NCBI RefSeq assembly: GCF_020921035.1
Contig: NC_063151.1
Location: 3,844,001 to 3,908,000, forward strand
Source: Rhodamnia argentea
Lineage: Eukaryota; Streptophyta; Magnoliopsida; Myrtales; Myrtaceae
Length of the DNA stretch: 64,000 bases
Direction: 5' to 3'
Of the stretch, positions 49,117 through 61,947 are shown piece after piece. The notes below the pieces were generated by a model, which worked only from the letters and a program-made list of their open reading frames with translations, made no database searches and was not told the DNA's origin. The position numbers and the translations under genes are program-made. How positions within the stretch are numbered: position 1 is the first letter of the stretch; every line of letters starts with the position of its first letter.

Positions 49117-50626
49117 TCTGCAACGGAATCGTAGGTTATATGCGCGTGTTATTCTTTTGGCCTGGGCACAAGTTCTTGCGGAATAGGAAGCTTGAAGAGG
49201 TTTTGGTATGGAGTCTTCAAGAAAAGAGGTGGCTCGGGTTGCTTCGACATTGATATGATGGTAGGGCAAATTAAGTTATTCGGTATATTTACCCGTTATT
49301 TGAATGTGAACGAAGAAAACAGGCTTCTCTTGTATAGCTATTCTTTTGTTCTTTTTTACCTTTTCATTCCCGTGAGGCGATTTCTTTGTGTTTTCGCCGG
49401 AGTTACATGCCCGTTTTTCCTCGTTGCTTCAACGAAAAATTAAGCTCCTTACCTCCAAGAAAACAAAAATAACTAAATATATAAATAAAGACGAAAGCAA
49501 CTACATGCGAAATTAGTTATTAGTGCACGAAAAACACTAGAAATGATGAATTAGATTTGGCGCCGTTTGAATACTTGTTTATAGATATTAGTGGGCGAAA
49601 AATATTGGCATGCATGAGTAACGAAACAAAGTAACTATTGAAGACATTGGGATGGCGAACAAATATCTCTTTTCTTTGTTCTTTCTTTGCCAAGTCTGGG
49701 ACAAATTCATGGCCAAGGCTGGTCATAAAGTGTGATAACTGCTTACGTTTTATTGAGCAGATTAATAGAAACTGAATTTTCCCAATTACACCGCGGAGAA
49801 AGCGATACGAAAGTGGGCACAGGTCGCGCGAGGCCGATTCACGGGGCACACGCTTAAATGCAAGCTTTATCCAGTAATTTGCTTTTGATAATCTGTCCGG
49901 TATATCTTCCATCGTAGCATAATTCTGATGCATCTCTAAGTCTTGTGCATATTTTCGTAATTAATCCTGTCGAATCTCAAATCAAGAGATGGGAATTCAC
50001 TTTCTCACCTTGAACCTTCACTTTTATGTTTCTTACTAATTTATATAGTTTTGCATACTCAAAAGATCGCGTGTACCCAATATTACGAATCGATAAATAT
50101 TCAAATTTCATGCCGTGTGTTTTGTTTTACTTGGAGAATGATAATTTTATTGCTGTGAGTACTTATTTTATTACAATTTGCTTCATGTTATTCCTCTCAC
50201 AAAAATTCAAGTTGACAACATATAACATAGGATAACAGATATAAGCAAAGTGATAAGTAAAAAGGAAAGAGGTGTATGAACCACGGTCCTATGTACGAAT
50301 GTCTGAGAACAAATGACGAGATCTTTGACTGAGAATATGCGCTGTTGTCGCCTGTTGGTAGCATTGGCTCTGATATAAGAGGTATACACTGCTTAAGAGT
50401 TTATTGAACAAATCAAGGAAGTAATTTCACAAATTACACTGCCGAGAAAGCTATAAAATAATCAGGTTTTTCTACCTCTGTGCATCTTGTTTTGTCTTGG
50501 ACAAAGTACTCAGGATCTTCAACTCAAAAGACTATGAACGAATTCTTAATGATAGGTGTATTCGAGCTCCACCAGTAGATATTGGCAGCAATCTATATGC
50601 TAGGCTTCAACAACTCGATAGTCTGG
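49117..50626. other. Intergenic between convergent VPS35 and ABCB genes
   Basis: The first 400 bases are VPS35 3' flank. A stretch near 49733-49812 and one near 50384-50460 resemble each other (CTGCTTA.G.TTTATTGA..A.AT, AATTACAC.GC.GAGAAAGC). A degraded primer-binding-site-like word (GGCTCTGATATAAG, plus strand) lies at about 50367. This may be a decayed minus-strand LTR element. I see no gene. Confidence 0.35.
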
Positions 50627-53600
50627 CTATGAAATTGCTTCCAGGTTCTTCTCCTCCTGCTGCAGGCTAACCAATTTCCTATAGAGTCCATCGGGTTTCG
50701 CGATGAGCTGGTCATGGCGGCCTATTTCTGCTACCCTGCCATTTTGCAGCACGGCGATTCTGTCGGCATCTCGGATGGTCGTCAGCCTGTGCGCCACTAA
50801 GATCGTTGTCCGGCCTACCATGAGCTTATCGAGAGCGTCTTGGACCAACTTCTCCGACGATGCATCCAAGGCACTCGTCGCCTCGTCCAGGAGGAGGATT
50901 GAAGGGTCCTTCAGGATTGCTCTTGCTATAGCCACCCTCTGTTTCTGTCCTCCCGATAGTTGCACTCCCCTGTCACCGACGTGTGTTTGGTACCCTTCGG
51001 GCATTGTGCTGATAAACTCGTGGGCATTCGCCGCTTTGGCCGCCTCCATCACCTCTATTTCTGAAGCTTCTGAACTTCCGTACTTTATATTCTCATATAT
51101 CGTCGTGGCGAATAACGCCGGTTCCTGCTGGACCAAACCTATTCTTAACCTCAGCAATCTCAAGTTCAAGTATTTTATGTTACAGCCATCTATAAGAACT
51201 GATCCAGAGAAGGGGTCGTAGAATCTCATCACGAGGGAGATCACCGTACTCTTTCCCGATCCGCTTTGTCCCACCACTGCAAGACTCTTCCCTGCCGCAA
51301 CTTTCAAATTCAAGTCTTCGAATATGCGGATATCTGGCCTGGTCGGGTACCTAAAACTGACGCTTCTAAATTCTATGTGTCCTCTGACGTTTAAAACCAT
51401 TTTCGACATGCGGCTGTAAGGATGTATAGCCGTCCTCCTCTTGAGGATACGGAAAACAGACCCTAGTGCTTGTGTGCCCTTCACAATGTCTGGAGTGAGA
51501 GCCAGGGTCTCTGCAATGGCTAGTGCAGTAATGATCAAAACCATGAAGGACTTGAGGATGTCTCCAAAGTTTGACTCGTTGTGCTTGATCAGAACGGAAG
51601 CATACCAAAGGCCAAGTGAGTAGGAACAGAATGCAAAGAACTGTGATATGCCATAGCCGAAGCCTGATATGTGCCCTCGTACAAGTGCTTGCTTGTTTGG
51701 TTGGGCTAATTCAGAAGCAAACTGATTTGAGATCCGGTCTTCAGCTCCGAATGCAGCAACGGTACGAATGTTTGCAATTGCTTCGCGTGCCAATGAAGTG
51801 GCCCGAGAATAGGCACTGCTGTAGTCTCCTCCAAATCCCTTGAGAAACAATTGCTGCAATTTTTTTTTTTTTGGGGGGATGCAAGGCATGAGCTGAATTT
51901 GATCGACAAGTCTGAATTCACACAAGCAAGCATCCTTTGGACAGTTTCAGAAATTTACCTCAGTTATTGATGCTCCAACAAGGAGAGGGAAGGAAGCAAT
52001 GACAACAGCTGCTATCCGCCAGCTTAATCTGAAGGCGATGACGAATGCTGTCACAGTGAGTGCCAGATTCTGTGTAATGGTCGATAGACGGTCGGCTAGA
52101 GCACTCCGCACCAATGTCGCATCTGCTGCTAAAATTGATGTTAGGGAACCAGTGCTATTCTCTTCCAAATCAAACCACCCAATCTCGTTGGTAAGGATAG
52201 CTGCAAGAATGGAAATATTAATGGCAGCCTAGTGAAATTCATTTTTGTGTTGATTTCATGATCTGGATCTGTAACGAAAATTTTCAAATTGTTAACTGAA
52301 GAGAAAGAACCTGAGAACATTAGTGAGCGAACACGGGTTGTGAGGCGCTCCCCCATCAGTGTGTAGAAGAGATGCTGTATCAAGTAAATCGGGATGGTAA
52401 TAACAGCTACTCCGACAAACAAGAGCGCTATCCGATCAACCTCATGCTTAGCACGATGAGCATCGGGCGAATAAAACACAGACAAGACGTGGGTGATCCC
52501 AAGTGCAAATAGAGGAGCTTCCATGCCTGCCAGGACTGCACCAACTGACCCAAGCAATGCAAAAGGCCATTCGGGGGCGTTCAGTTTTAACAGCTCCCAG
52601 ATTGGTGCAGAGGGAGCAGTGTCCGTTGGGGGAATGTCTTGGTCATTTCTCTGTGATTTGCCGGTGTGAGGCTTCGGATTATTCTCACTGTTGAAACTTC
52701 CTTGGAAGCTTGAATTTGCAGAAGAACCTGAGTGATATATTGAGCTCGATTGAGTTTCGTTTTCGGTTACCTGTAAGCTCACAAGGGTCGCATAGTCGCC
52801 TCCCTTAGATAACAACTCTGAATGGTTTCCACTTTCGACTACCTGGCCGTTCTTCAGGACAACGATACAATCAACATCTCGGACCGTGGATAAACGGTGC
52901 GCGATGATTATCGTCGTCCTATTGGTCATTATCCTATCAAGTGCCTGTTGGACAACGAGTTCCGATTCTGCGTCAAGTGCACTGGTCGCCTCATCCAAAA
53001 GCAGTATCTTTGGGTTCCGTAGCATGGCTCTTGCGATGGCAATCCTCTGTTTCTGTCCTCCAGAAAGTTGGGTTCCTCCCTCTCCCACCTGAATTATATT
53101 AACTGTCCAGTATCATTTTTTAAAGCAATTACTAAGTGACAGTTCGGACAGAAAGAAGAATGATGGCTGCACCACCAACAAAGTGAACTTAAATGTCGAA
53201 ACCTTAAGTCGGCGGTCCTTATAGAGAGACGAGCCCGTATAATCAGAAGGACGCACCTGAGTGTAATAACCATCGGGAAGCTTTTGGATGAAGGAATGTG
53301 CGTTCGAAGCTTTAGCGGCTTCTACGACTTGATCCATTTCAGCATCTGCTTTACCAAACTGAATGTTCGCGGCTATGGTAGTGGCAAATAGTGCTGGCTC
53401 TTGGCTAACCAATCCCATTTGCTCTCTCAGCCATTTTAGTTGAAGAGCCTTGAGATCATGTCCGTCAAGCAGGATTTGGCCTACAAGTACCATAACCCAT
53501 GGATTGATTTGATTAGCCGTCGGCGCGATATAGTTTTGACCATTTGATGATCACTGTAGAATTTGGCTTAAACTCATTGCATGATAATAGATACCTGATG

Positions 53601-55712
53601 TTGGATCATAGAACCGTTGTAACATGGAGATTATAGTACTCTTTCCAGAACCGCTCGGACCAACAATCGCTTCGCTCTTGCCGGCGCCAAGGGTGAAGCT
53701 CAAATTCTCAAATACCATGTTGGGACGGGATGGATAAGCAAAGCAGACCTCACGGAATTCAATTTCTCCAGCTATTTCTGCTAATCTTGTTCCTTCATCG
53801 GATCCCTCAGATGGCTTTTTATCTGCTCGTATCATGCTAATGATATTGGCAGCAGCTGCCTGCCCTTTTGCAATGGCGGCAAGGTTTGGGGCTGCTTGAC
53901 CCAGAGCACTGCGAAGACGAAATTGCTTAATCTTATCAGAAGAAACAATGAAAAGTGTCGAGGGAAGACAAAAGGCGGTATGTTACCGGGGGCGTGCTAG
54001 ACTTACAAACCGCTGAAGATAACGTTTATGATGGTCGTGAATGCTTTCCCGCCATTTGTATGGTGGTGCCGGACCAGAATGCCGGCATACCACAGAAGCA
54101 ATGCCCAAGCACAAAATAGGAGACCATACGTAAAGCCGACGCCCACTCCTTTGGCGAAACCACTCTTCTTCCCCAGTTTTAGTGCATTTTTAAGCGACTT
54201 AGAGTATGCTTCGACTGCTTTCTCCTCCCCTACAAAAGAGTATACTGTTCGAATCTGCGAGATAACCTGATCCAGGTAAAGTGTCGAGAATTGCTACTTC
54301 AGTGACTATAGTCAACTTGTGGGATGAAGTTAGCAGCAAAGTAAAACATAATTCGGGTTTTGGGAAAGCTAGTGTCTACCTCTTCCGCAACCTTCCCTGC
54401 TTCGGCATATGCAGCTTCACCTTTCTCTGATAGAGTAGACATGATAACAGTATAAGCTCCCCCCGCAATCGCTATCAACGGAACAACAGCCAAGGTCAGA
54501 AGCGTGAGCTGCCATACCGACATAAATCCAACGGCAAATCCTACAATGAATTGCGAAAGGTAACGCAAAGCATGGCCTGTCTGCAGCGCATAAAAGGAAT
54601 AAGTTGTAGAAGGACCCTGATAGCGAAACCGGGATCGAGAATACAAATGCAGGCAGACTTCTTATCTCCATATACCTTGTCGCCTATTGCGTCTTGTATT
54701 AGTATCGCGTCGCTTGAAATGTGGTAAAGAATATTACTATCCTTAGCTTCGGTATCGAAAAAATTGATGTCCTTTCTAAGAACTGCCTCGAGATACTTAA
54801 GTCGTAGACGAGCCGTTTGCCTCTCCCCGGTTTGCATCCAGAATGCAACACCTAAAAGCTTATATGACCAGGAATTAAGCTCAGGTAGGGATGGATTGTT
54901 AAAATTTATACACCGAAAAAAAAAAAACAAAACAAAACTCATCCATAGCAAGCTCGATGCATACCTATCCATGCCGATGCGAAGACAATGAGTCCTAGAT
55001 ACACGAGGTACAGAGCATACTGCAAAAACATAAGGAATGTTAGATGCAAGCGTCTGGCCTTTTGACTATCCGATTCAATTGTCAGTGAGAGTGTCGCTCA
55101 GAGAACTGTAAACAGTATCACCAAAATCCAAGACCCGGAAAAGCGACTTTTGCGTGTACATGAGTATTCGACAAATGTGGATTGCCATTCGGGTCAATCG
55201 ATCACGGATGATGTTGTGATTAGCTAGCTCAGAATAATTAGGTGGGTGACAATGTTAAGCGCCGTCCATTGGAGCAATGGAAACCAGTTAACTATATTCT
55301 CTCATAAGTCTATTGGAAAGCGTGGCAGATCGGACTGGTCTGTGCTCCGAGACGATGAAGATAAGCGGCCACGCATTACCTCAGAAACACGCGAAGACAA
55401 TCCGTGGGGATCGGAAGACAGCTTTCCAAGAGAATCGATCATCCGGCCGAACAGAACGAAGAACACGGGGAGCGAAGCCCCGTGGATGCACGCGCCGGCG
55501 CTTCCAAAGAACATCAACACGTAATCGATCTCATCGGCAGCCACAAACAAGCCGAAGAAGGACACGCTGGGCTTCCCCTTCTCCTTCTCCTTCTCCTTCT
55601 CCATCGTGGGCTCCGACTGCTTTTCCGTCTCCTCCGGCGGTGGCGGCGCCGGAGCCCGACCATCGCGAACCGCGTCACTCGCAGGCTCGTGCTCAAGCTC
55701 AAGCGCCTCCAT
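50627..55712 (-). CDS. ABCB-type ABC transporter (ABCB13/14-like)
   Basis: Full-size plasma-membrane exporter of the MDR/ABCB class. The closest Arabidopsis relatives I recall are ABCB13 and ABCB14; ABCB14 imports malate in guard cells, but the substrate here is not known. Ten exons: 55712-55380, 55019-54965, 54851-54676, 54580-54380, 54266-54007, 53908-53595, 53480-53257, 53088-52311, 52200-51959 and 51853-50627. Phases fit, giving 1269 aa. Order is TMD1-NBD1-TMD2-NBD2. NBD1 has Walker [10 protein letters not shown] (about 425-433), LSGGQ (about 529-533) and [15 protein letters not shown]2 has Walker [10 protein letters not shown] (about 1056-1064), LSGGQKQR and [12 protein letters not shown]. 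The cytosolic N-terminus is Glu/Lys/Pro-rich. The exon 10 acceptor follows a poly-A tract rather than pyrimidines. No breaks. Confidence 0.93.
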
Positions 55713-56182
55713 GATGGCTCAACGACCACAACGGGCACAAAGAATATAAAATGCGGAGCTTCAGAGACACGGGGAGCAGAGCACGGGAAAGCGCGCAAGG
55801 TCACAGGTCAGTTTTCCCGCCATTAAATGCAGAGAGGAAATAGTTGGCCAACCAACAACTCGGCTTCATTACTACCCTCCAGCTTTGAGAGACAGGGATG
55901 AAGAGAATATAGAAGACGAACAGCGATCGGTTGACGATGGGGAGTGTCGTGCCCATGATGAGGCTTCGTTCTTTCTCCTTTCTTAATGGGAAACATGTTG
56001 AATCGAACAGTTCGGTTGCTTCTGCAGAGAGCTTTCTCAGCTATGGAGGTCCCCCTCGTATCAAATGAGGTCCCTCGTCTTTTTTTCCAGGAGGCATGTG
56101 CCAAGATCGAACCAATTGACTACGATGTTATGGGCATTAAGAGCCACGTCTCATGGCAAACACACGGGCACAAATCTACTTG

Positions 56183-56468
56183 AAGTCCTGAAACTTAACA
56201 CGAAATTATAATTGAGTCATAATTTTTTTTTGCAAAAAAATAAAAAATACAATCAAGACCTACAACTTGTAACGAAAGTAGAATTGAGCTCTAAAACTTA
56301 AAAAAAATACAACCAAGTCCTTCCATTAACTCCATTTTACTTGTTAACTTAAAAGTGCTAACCAGCTTTTAGACTTGATTGCACCAACTTAACAAGTTTT
56401 TAGGACTTGGTTTCATTTTTTAAAAGTTTTAGGACTCAATTGCACTTTCGTGGTAAGTTTTGGGACTT
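56183..56468. mobile_element. Foldback MITE, about 286 bases
   Basis: The left end AAGTCCTGAAACTTAACACG and the reverse complement of the right end, AAGTCCCAAAACTTACCACG, match over at least 35 bases, ending in CAATTGAGTC or AATTGAGTC. The interior is AT-rich with further short inverted copies of AAGTCCT and TTAACTTAA. No clear target-site duplication was found. It has no coding capacity. Confidence 0.65.
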
Positions 56469-56551
56469 TCAATATACTTATCCAAAATATACACCTACAA
56501 AATTCACTAGAATCACTAATTTGTGCCTCAATTATGGAATCTTTATACTTA

Positions 56552-56780
56552 TTATTATTATTATTATTTGGTAATTCGGGATCCACAGGTCGTACTTGGG
56601 CTTTGCCCGTTCCGAAACACACAGCGACTATACTTGGAGGGGGCTGGCCCCGCAGCCTACCAGCAAGGGCCTCCCACTTAAGTCCAAGGAACGTGAATGG
56701 GAGATTCGAACTCGTGATCCGTGGAGAGATCCGGCGACACACGAGCTCGACTCACCACCTACGCCATGCGCGTGGTGGGT
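56552..56780 (-). mobile_element. tRNA-derived SINE, 229 bases
   Basis: On the minus strand it has a Pol III A-box-like TGGCGTAGGTGG near the 5' end and a B-box-like AGTTCGAATC about 54 bases later, then a tRNA-unrelated body, and ends in an (AAT)n tail (ATTATT run at 56552-56567 on the plus strand). It is flanked by the direct repeat GAATCTTTATACTTA (56537-56551 and 56781-56795), a 15-base target-site duplication as made by LINE machinery. The perfect duplication suggests a recent insertion. Confidence 0.88.
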
Positions 56781-57300
56781 GAATCTTTATACTTATATAA
56801 TTTCATAATAAGTGAAAGTTGGGTGCATTTGGTGATTGCAATCAAAGTCCGGTGGTTAGTTTGCAAATAGTGAACTCAACTGAAGTTTTCCCATGGTGCA
56901 TTATATATGGTGCCGGAACCGATGAAAGACCGAGTATATCTGATTTCTTCTGGCGTTATCAGGTTTGATTCAAAGTATCGAATATAGATCATCTCAACCA
57001 CCGGATCGTTGTGACTTGGAAAAAAAAAAAAAAAACCACCAGATCGCACAGCCATGAACCCTTTCTACTTAGTGTACATGTCTCGATTGAGATGCGATTG
57101 GAGCGATGTGCCCCGAACATATACTAACAACTTTATCATTCCTAAATTACGCGATCCGACTTGATTGTGGATAGAAATGGGCCGTTAAACGGTATTGGCT
57201 TGGAATCCTCCTCCAATGTAGAGGGAGATGTTCAAAACGGGACGAGGCATACGATTGTATATCTCTCTCACGATCAGTTGATCGAGAGTACATATACTTC

Positions 57301-57735
57301 GAGAGTCCAAAATGCTCCGAATCACCGTGGTTCGCCCTTCCGAAAAGAGGACGTTCACCTAACATGATGCAAACCAGAGAGGACAAATCTGGAACGCGAT
57401 GTCCCAAAGTACCCCATTCTCCAAGGAAAGGGCCATCAATGTGCATCGACCATACTTCATAAAAAAGAGGAAACCAATGCACGGGCATGGTTGATCGAGA
57501 GTCCAAAATGCTCCGAATCACCGTGGTTCGCCCTTCCAAAAAGAGAACGTTCACCTAACATGATGCAGACCAAAGAGGACAAATTTGGAACGCAATGTCC
57601 CAAAGTACCCCATTCCCCAAGGAAAGGGCCATCAATGTGCATCGACCATACTTCATAAAGAAGAGGAAACCAATGCACGGGCATGGTGATGACCATACTT
57701 CATAAAGAAGAGGAAACCAATGCACGGGCATGGTG
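57301..57735. repeat. Tandem repeat, 196-base unit plus 47-base partial unit
   Basis: GAGAGTCCAAAATGCTCCGA begins at 57301 and again at 57497, and the whole 196 bases repeat with few differences. The end of the second unit (GACCATACTTCATAAAGAAG...) is duplicated once more 47 bases further on (57644 and 57691). On the minus strand all copies keep an open frame with PVHWFPL and EVWSMHIDGPFLGEWG. This may be a fragment of an unrecognised coding sequence. I cannot name it. Confidence 0.8.
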
Positions 57736-58203
57736 GTGGACAAAAGTAGAACCAAACCCAACTAGCAATTTGCCTGCGTAGACCGGAGGCTCAGGAATTC
57801 TCACTGGTCTATTCAGCTGCCCTGGAAAATGGGAACCAAGCATGGTCAGGTTAGCTAGTGTCATTAATTAACAAATGCATTATTGTGAGCAGTAGCATAG
57901 CTACGTGCTGTGGTATTGATGGTTCTCATCCACCAAGTTTGCTACTTTGGGTAGACCCTACAATTTGTCATGAATTGGATTTGGTCAGAGTTTAATTTGT
58001 GGAAACTTAAGTAACTATGGTATTAAATTTTTTTCAGGCTAGCCCTTTTACCCATCCCGATGCAAAAACTCAATTAGTAAAAAGGGCAAAATTCCAGCCA
58101 TTTGGTAATTCCACGGCGATATGTCGCGTGATGTATGAGTAACAAGACAGGTTCTTAGCAAGGGAGGGAGGAAAAATTGGGAGATGCAGAACCAAACGTC
58201 TAA

Positions 58204-58342
58204 AGGTGGCCTGACCGATCCCTTGTTCGTATAGAATGTTACTGGGTCAGTCCTAATTGAGGTCATAAGGGAGGTGGCTCGATCGATCCCTTGTCGCAAT
58301 CGAATGTTACCAAGTTAGTCCGAATTGAGAACACAGAGGGAG
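58204..58342. repeat. Degenerate tandem duplication of about 70 bases
   Basis: Two adjacent stretches share GGTGGC, GATCGATCCCTTG or GACCGATCCCTTG, GAATGTTAC and GTCAG/GTTAGTCC.AATTGAG. It is non-coding and its origin is unknown. Confidence 0.5.
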
Positions 58343-58705
58343 GATCCAGAATGGGTAAACTGAATGTGAGATCAAAACAGCATCTCGGTGTATGCATCAG
58401 TTCGTGGGGGAAGATGAAAGAGGTGAGGGATCAAACTCCTTGCCTCCCGGATCTAAGTTGTTTCCTGGCCTAAGAACGCAGTAGTTAATTTCCACAATGC
58501 TGTTCAAATATATTTGGACTACTGAAAGTATTGACCTCATAGGACAGTTCATGGTTTCCTCAAACAACCAACGAACGCAATGGGAAACCACGTCACTTTC
58601 AGGATTCATTAATTTCACAGAAGATCAAACCCACTTCGGCGTCAAGCACTTTGTGAAGGAAGAGGTTGAGCTCAAGTTACAACTATCAATTGGTCCCAGT
58701 ACCAC

Positions 58706-59430
58706 GTGATTTATCCTCCTGTTCACAGTCTTGAAAACGAATGTAGAGAGAGAGAGAGGGGAAAAGTATCTGTCAAAAATGGTCTTGTATGTATCGTAGT
58801 AGTATGGTTGTCGACCCGATCTGTATAAATTACAGACCCGATCCGTATTTCTGTCCAGTTTAAAACAAGTGACCCTTTTAAAAAAAGAACGTTTAAACAT
58901 GTCATGTGCAAGTCGATCCATTTGAACCCATGGATGGCATGCTTAGATAGGACCGGCATTTTGGGCCATGAACATGTCTAACGAAAGCGCAGACAAATAG
59001 AAAGGGTCAACTCGCGAACAAAACGTTTTGTGTCTAAACGGATTGCTTGTTCGTGACGCAAACATAATCAAGCTCAATCCGAACGTGTTCAACTATGGTG
59101 TCCATCATGCTATTATTGGACAAGTTAAGGAGTCGTGAGCTTAGTGGCATAGCAAATCCAAGGTGAAAGAATATTTCCGGGTGGTTTGCAACGGAGTAGA
59201 ATAGAGTCGGTGGGTGGTGGAATTGGAAGAGGACCATCAGATTTACTGTTGGATAGGTTGACCGTCTGCATGCTGCATATGGAAAAGCTAGAAAGTGTGG
59301 AGGGAAGAAAGGAGCGAGGATCGATTTGGCTTTCACTGCAGGTCGATCTTAGGGTGCTTCTAGCAACATGTAGTTAAGTTCGAGGATATCTTAATATGCA
59401 ATTATTGAGATACAAAATTTTTGAGGTAGA
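58706..59430. repeat. Dispersed repeat R, copy 1
   Basis: It matches 62306-63160 in direct orientation. Shared landmarks are GTGATTTATCCTCMTG, a GA run, GGAAAAGTATCTGTCAAAA, TCATGTGCAAGTCGA, GAACRTGTTCAACTAT, ATTGGAAGAGG and GATATGGAAAAGCTAGAAAG or close variants. Copy 1 is shorter, with deletions near its right end. I cannot assign a transposon class. Confidence 0.7.
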
Positions 59431-61130
59431 CGGATGGACAGTCTTTATAATTTTTTTTAAAATAAACATAAAAATAATTTAGACTTTTCTTTGAATAATT
59501 TCTCCAAAAATTAAGTGCCAAATTATTTTAAAAATTATATTGCTATTTTGGACAGTCTTTATAATTTTTTTTTTAAATAAAAACAATTTAGACTTTTCTT
59601 TGAATAATTTTTCGAAAAATTAATTGCTAAGATTTTAAAGTCGCTTAACAAAACATTCTCTCTCATTCTTTTTGAAATTCAACGCGTTAGTAGAGAGAAG
59701 AGAAGCGTGCGCTCGCTCCTCGCTCTACTGGTACTCTCTCTCTCTCTCTTCGATCTTCGATCCTCTCTTCAATCATGATGCTCTCTTCAATCGTAACCGT
59801 GATGCTCTCTTCAATCGTAATCGTTGTTTGATACTCTGTTTTCCTCGAGCTAGATCGCACCGCATCTCGTACTTCCTGTTTGAGTGTGAGTTGCGCTAGC
59901 TTCAATTTCTATCTGTAGTTCGAATCTGAGTTGCACTAGCTTCAATTTCTATCTGTAGTTCATTCCGCTCCGTGGATTGTCTGCATTTTGCAAAGATCTA
60001 TGTCTGCTCTTTGGTACAGTCGTCCGTCCATCACCACGTCTCCTTCGGTCTGCTTTGGATATACTCTTTCTTATTACGATTCTCACCTTGAAGCCGTTGC
60101 TGATGTGGCTTTCCTGTAGTTCATTCCGATTGATGCTCTGATCTTTCTTTGGTTCTAACTACTTGTGTGTGCAGCTAGATCTCACTATGTTTGCTGTTGT
60201 GTGAGTCTAAGTTGCGTTCCATGCAAGATCTTATTAGTAGTGTTGCGCGAGTGAGTATGAGTTGTTACATCTTATAAATCACCTCTCCTTCGATTGTAAC
60301 ATCGGTTAGTTCCTTCGATTGTAACTTTTGTTAGTTCCATTTCTATTTCTAGTTAAATTGTTTGATGTGGCTGTGATGCTCTCTATTGACTAGAGTTATT
60401 GACTAGAGTTTATTAAATAGTGGATTTGATTGTCTATGTCTGATTTGTTTGTGGATGCAAGTCTAGGCTTACCAGGGATTCATGGAAAATCTATCAGGTA
60501 AGATGAGTATGTCGTCTGTATTTTCATGAGTTAGCATTTGGATTTCTGTCTATATTGTCAATATTGTCTACATTGTCAGGAGAATCGTCCCACGAGGACC
60601 AGATATGTCAGTCCTTCTAGGTAATTTCGATATGGAAAACATTATTAAATAGGCTAGGAGAATTCCGCAGCAAAATTCTCCAATTGCATGGTCACCAGAT
60701 ATTTTTATTTTTATGATTCTCCAGGTGCACCACCTTCTCGACCACGTCCACCTCGTCCACCGGACCTCTCAAAACTTAGAGGTGATTTGGGACATTCGTT
60801 GATACACCGGTACATTAAACTCTTAGAACTTTATTTGGGACATTCGATTATATGCCGGCCCATTAAATGGGGCAGGTAGCGCCGAAGGAAATATACTTCG
60901 ATTCCAATTTTGACAGAGGAAGCAGATATACTCTCGGAACTAATGTTGATGGGTATGTATTGTTGTATGGGTTGTGGTATGTGCTTTTGATATTGTATTT
61001 GATTTTTTATTTTTATATTTATAATTCAGATTCAAGAAATTCAATGATCATAAAAAGATTACGACAAGCTCAATTGAAGATTCAAAGGAGTTTCAGTTGA
61101 AATTAAAATTACAAAGTCAACTATCCAAAA
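59431..61130 (+). other. Unassigned, transcript-like region with short repeats
   Basis: After AT-rich DNA with an internal duplication (GACAGTCTTTATAATTTTTT twice near 59430 and 59550) comes a CT-rich leader-like stretch at 59650-59760. It is followed by repeats of ATGCTCTCTTCAATCGTAA and by GTGAGTTGCGCTAGCTTCAA / CTGAGTTGCACTAGCTTCAA. A short frame at 60688-60879 begins with proline/arginine-rich sequence and holds two copies of an LGHS..I.R.IK motif. It could be a degraded or non-coding gene. No family is recognised. Confidence 0.3.
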
Positions 61131-61947
61131 TTGAAGTTTAATTTAATAACCCAACTCAGATATCTGATCTCTTTGCATAATTCTTCCAATTGCACAAAAA
61201 CTGAAGTTCAATTTAAGTACATTAATAACCCAAAAAAAAAAAAAAAAGAGTCTTGGAGAAACTAAAATTGCAAGGTCAACCCAAAATGATCTTTGAGAAA
61301 CTAAAATTGCATGTCCAACTGCAAAAAGCTATAAGTTAACCTATAAATAAAGTTTTCATCCATTTTAACAACAAAAATTTAAAAAAAAAATTTGGAGAAA
61401 CTAAAAGTGCAAGGTCTAGCCTCCAAAATTGAAGTTTAATTTAAGCTACAAAAAAATTTAACAACCCAAAATAAAACAAGAAGGGATTTTGTTTTTAAGA
61501 TTTTAGGTACGAAAAAAAAAATTGTCTTGGAGAAACTAAAATTAAAATGTCGACCCAAAATAAAACAAGAAGGGATTTTGTTTTTAAGATTCAAAGCTAT
61601 GCAGTTTACTTTTGTTAGTGATGGTTTTCATATAACGCATGTTTGGTGCTACTGTCACGGGCCTATTGATTTAGCATCCAATCGTCCGTGCAGCCTTAGC
61701 CTTGGGAGTTTCTTGAGATTCTAGAGAGAAAACTCTAATTGTATTTACTATAATACAAATGATGGGGAGGACGCCCTTTATATACAAAGACTCTCTTGAT
61801 AATAGTCGTAGATTTTTTTATCGATCTAAAGGTGGGGATTACATCTTCCCAACCCCATTCCCATATTTATTACAAGAATGGCTAATTCCCATAACGTCCG
61901 CCCTCAAGATCATTCTAGAATACTCAAGAAAACCCTACGATATTCTT
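61131..61947. other. AT-rich repeat DNA with LTR-like remnant
   Basis: Several lines repeat GGAGAAACTAAAATTGCA and GAAGTTTAATTTAA at irregular spacing. At about 61650-61800, the words TGTCACGGGCC, GAGAAAACTCTAATTGTATT and CGCCCTTTATATACAAAG look like part of a retrotransposon LTR. There is no gene. Confidence 0.35.

Noticed and set aside
50627-55712. Idea that the ABCB gene is broken because exon 5 (54266-54007) shows no ATG-started frame
   Set aside because: The exon is fully open with correct splice sites and phase; it simply has no internal ATG.
55313-55826. Plus-strand frames over the ABCB first exon
   Set aside because: They are antisense shadows of the Glu/Lys/Pro-rich N-terminal exon.
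57301-57735. Possible CRISPR-like repeat array
   Set aside because: The repeats are directly adjacent with no unique spacers, and the genome is a plant's.
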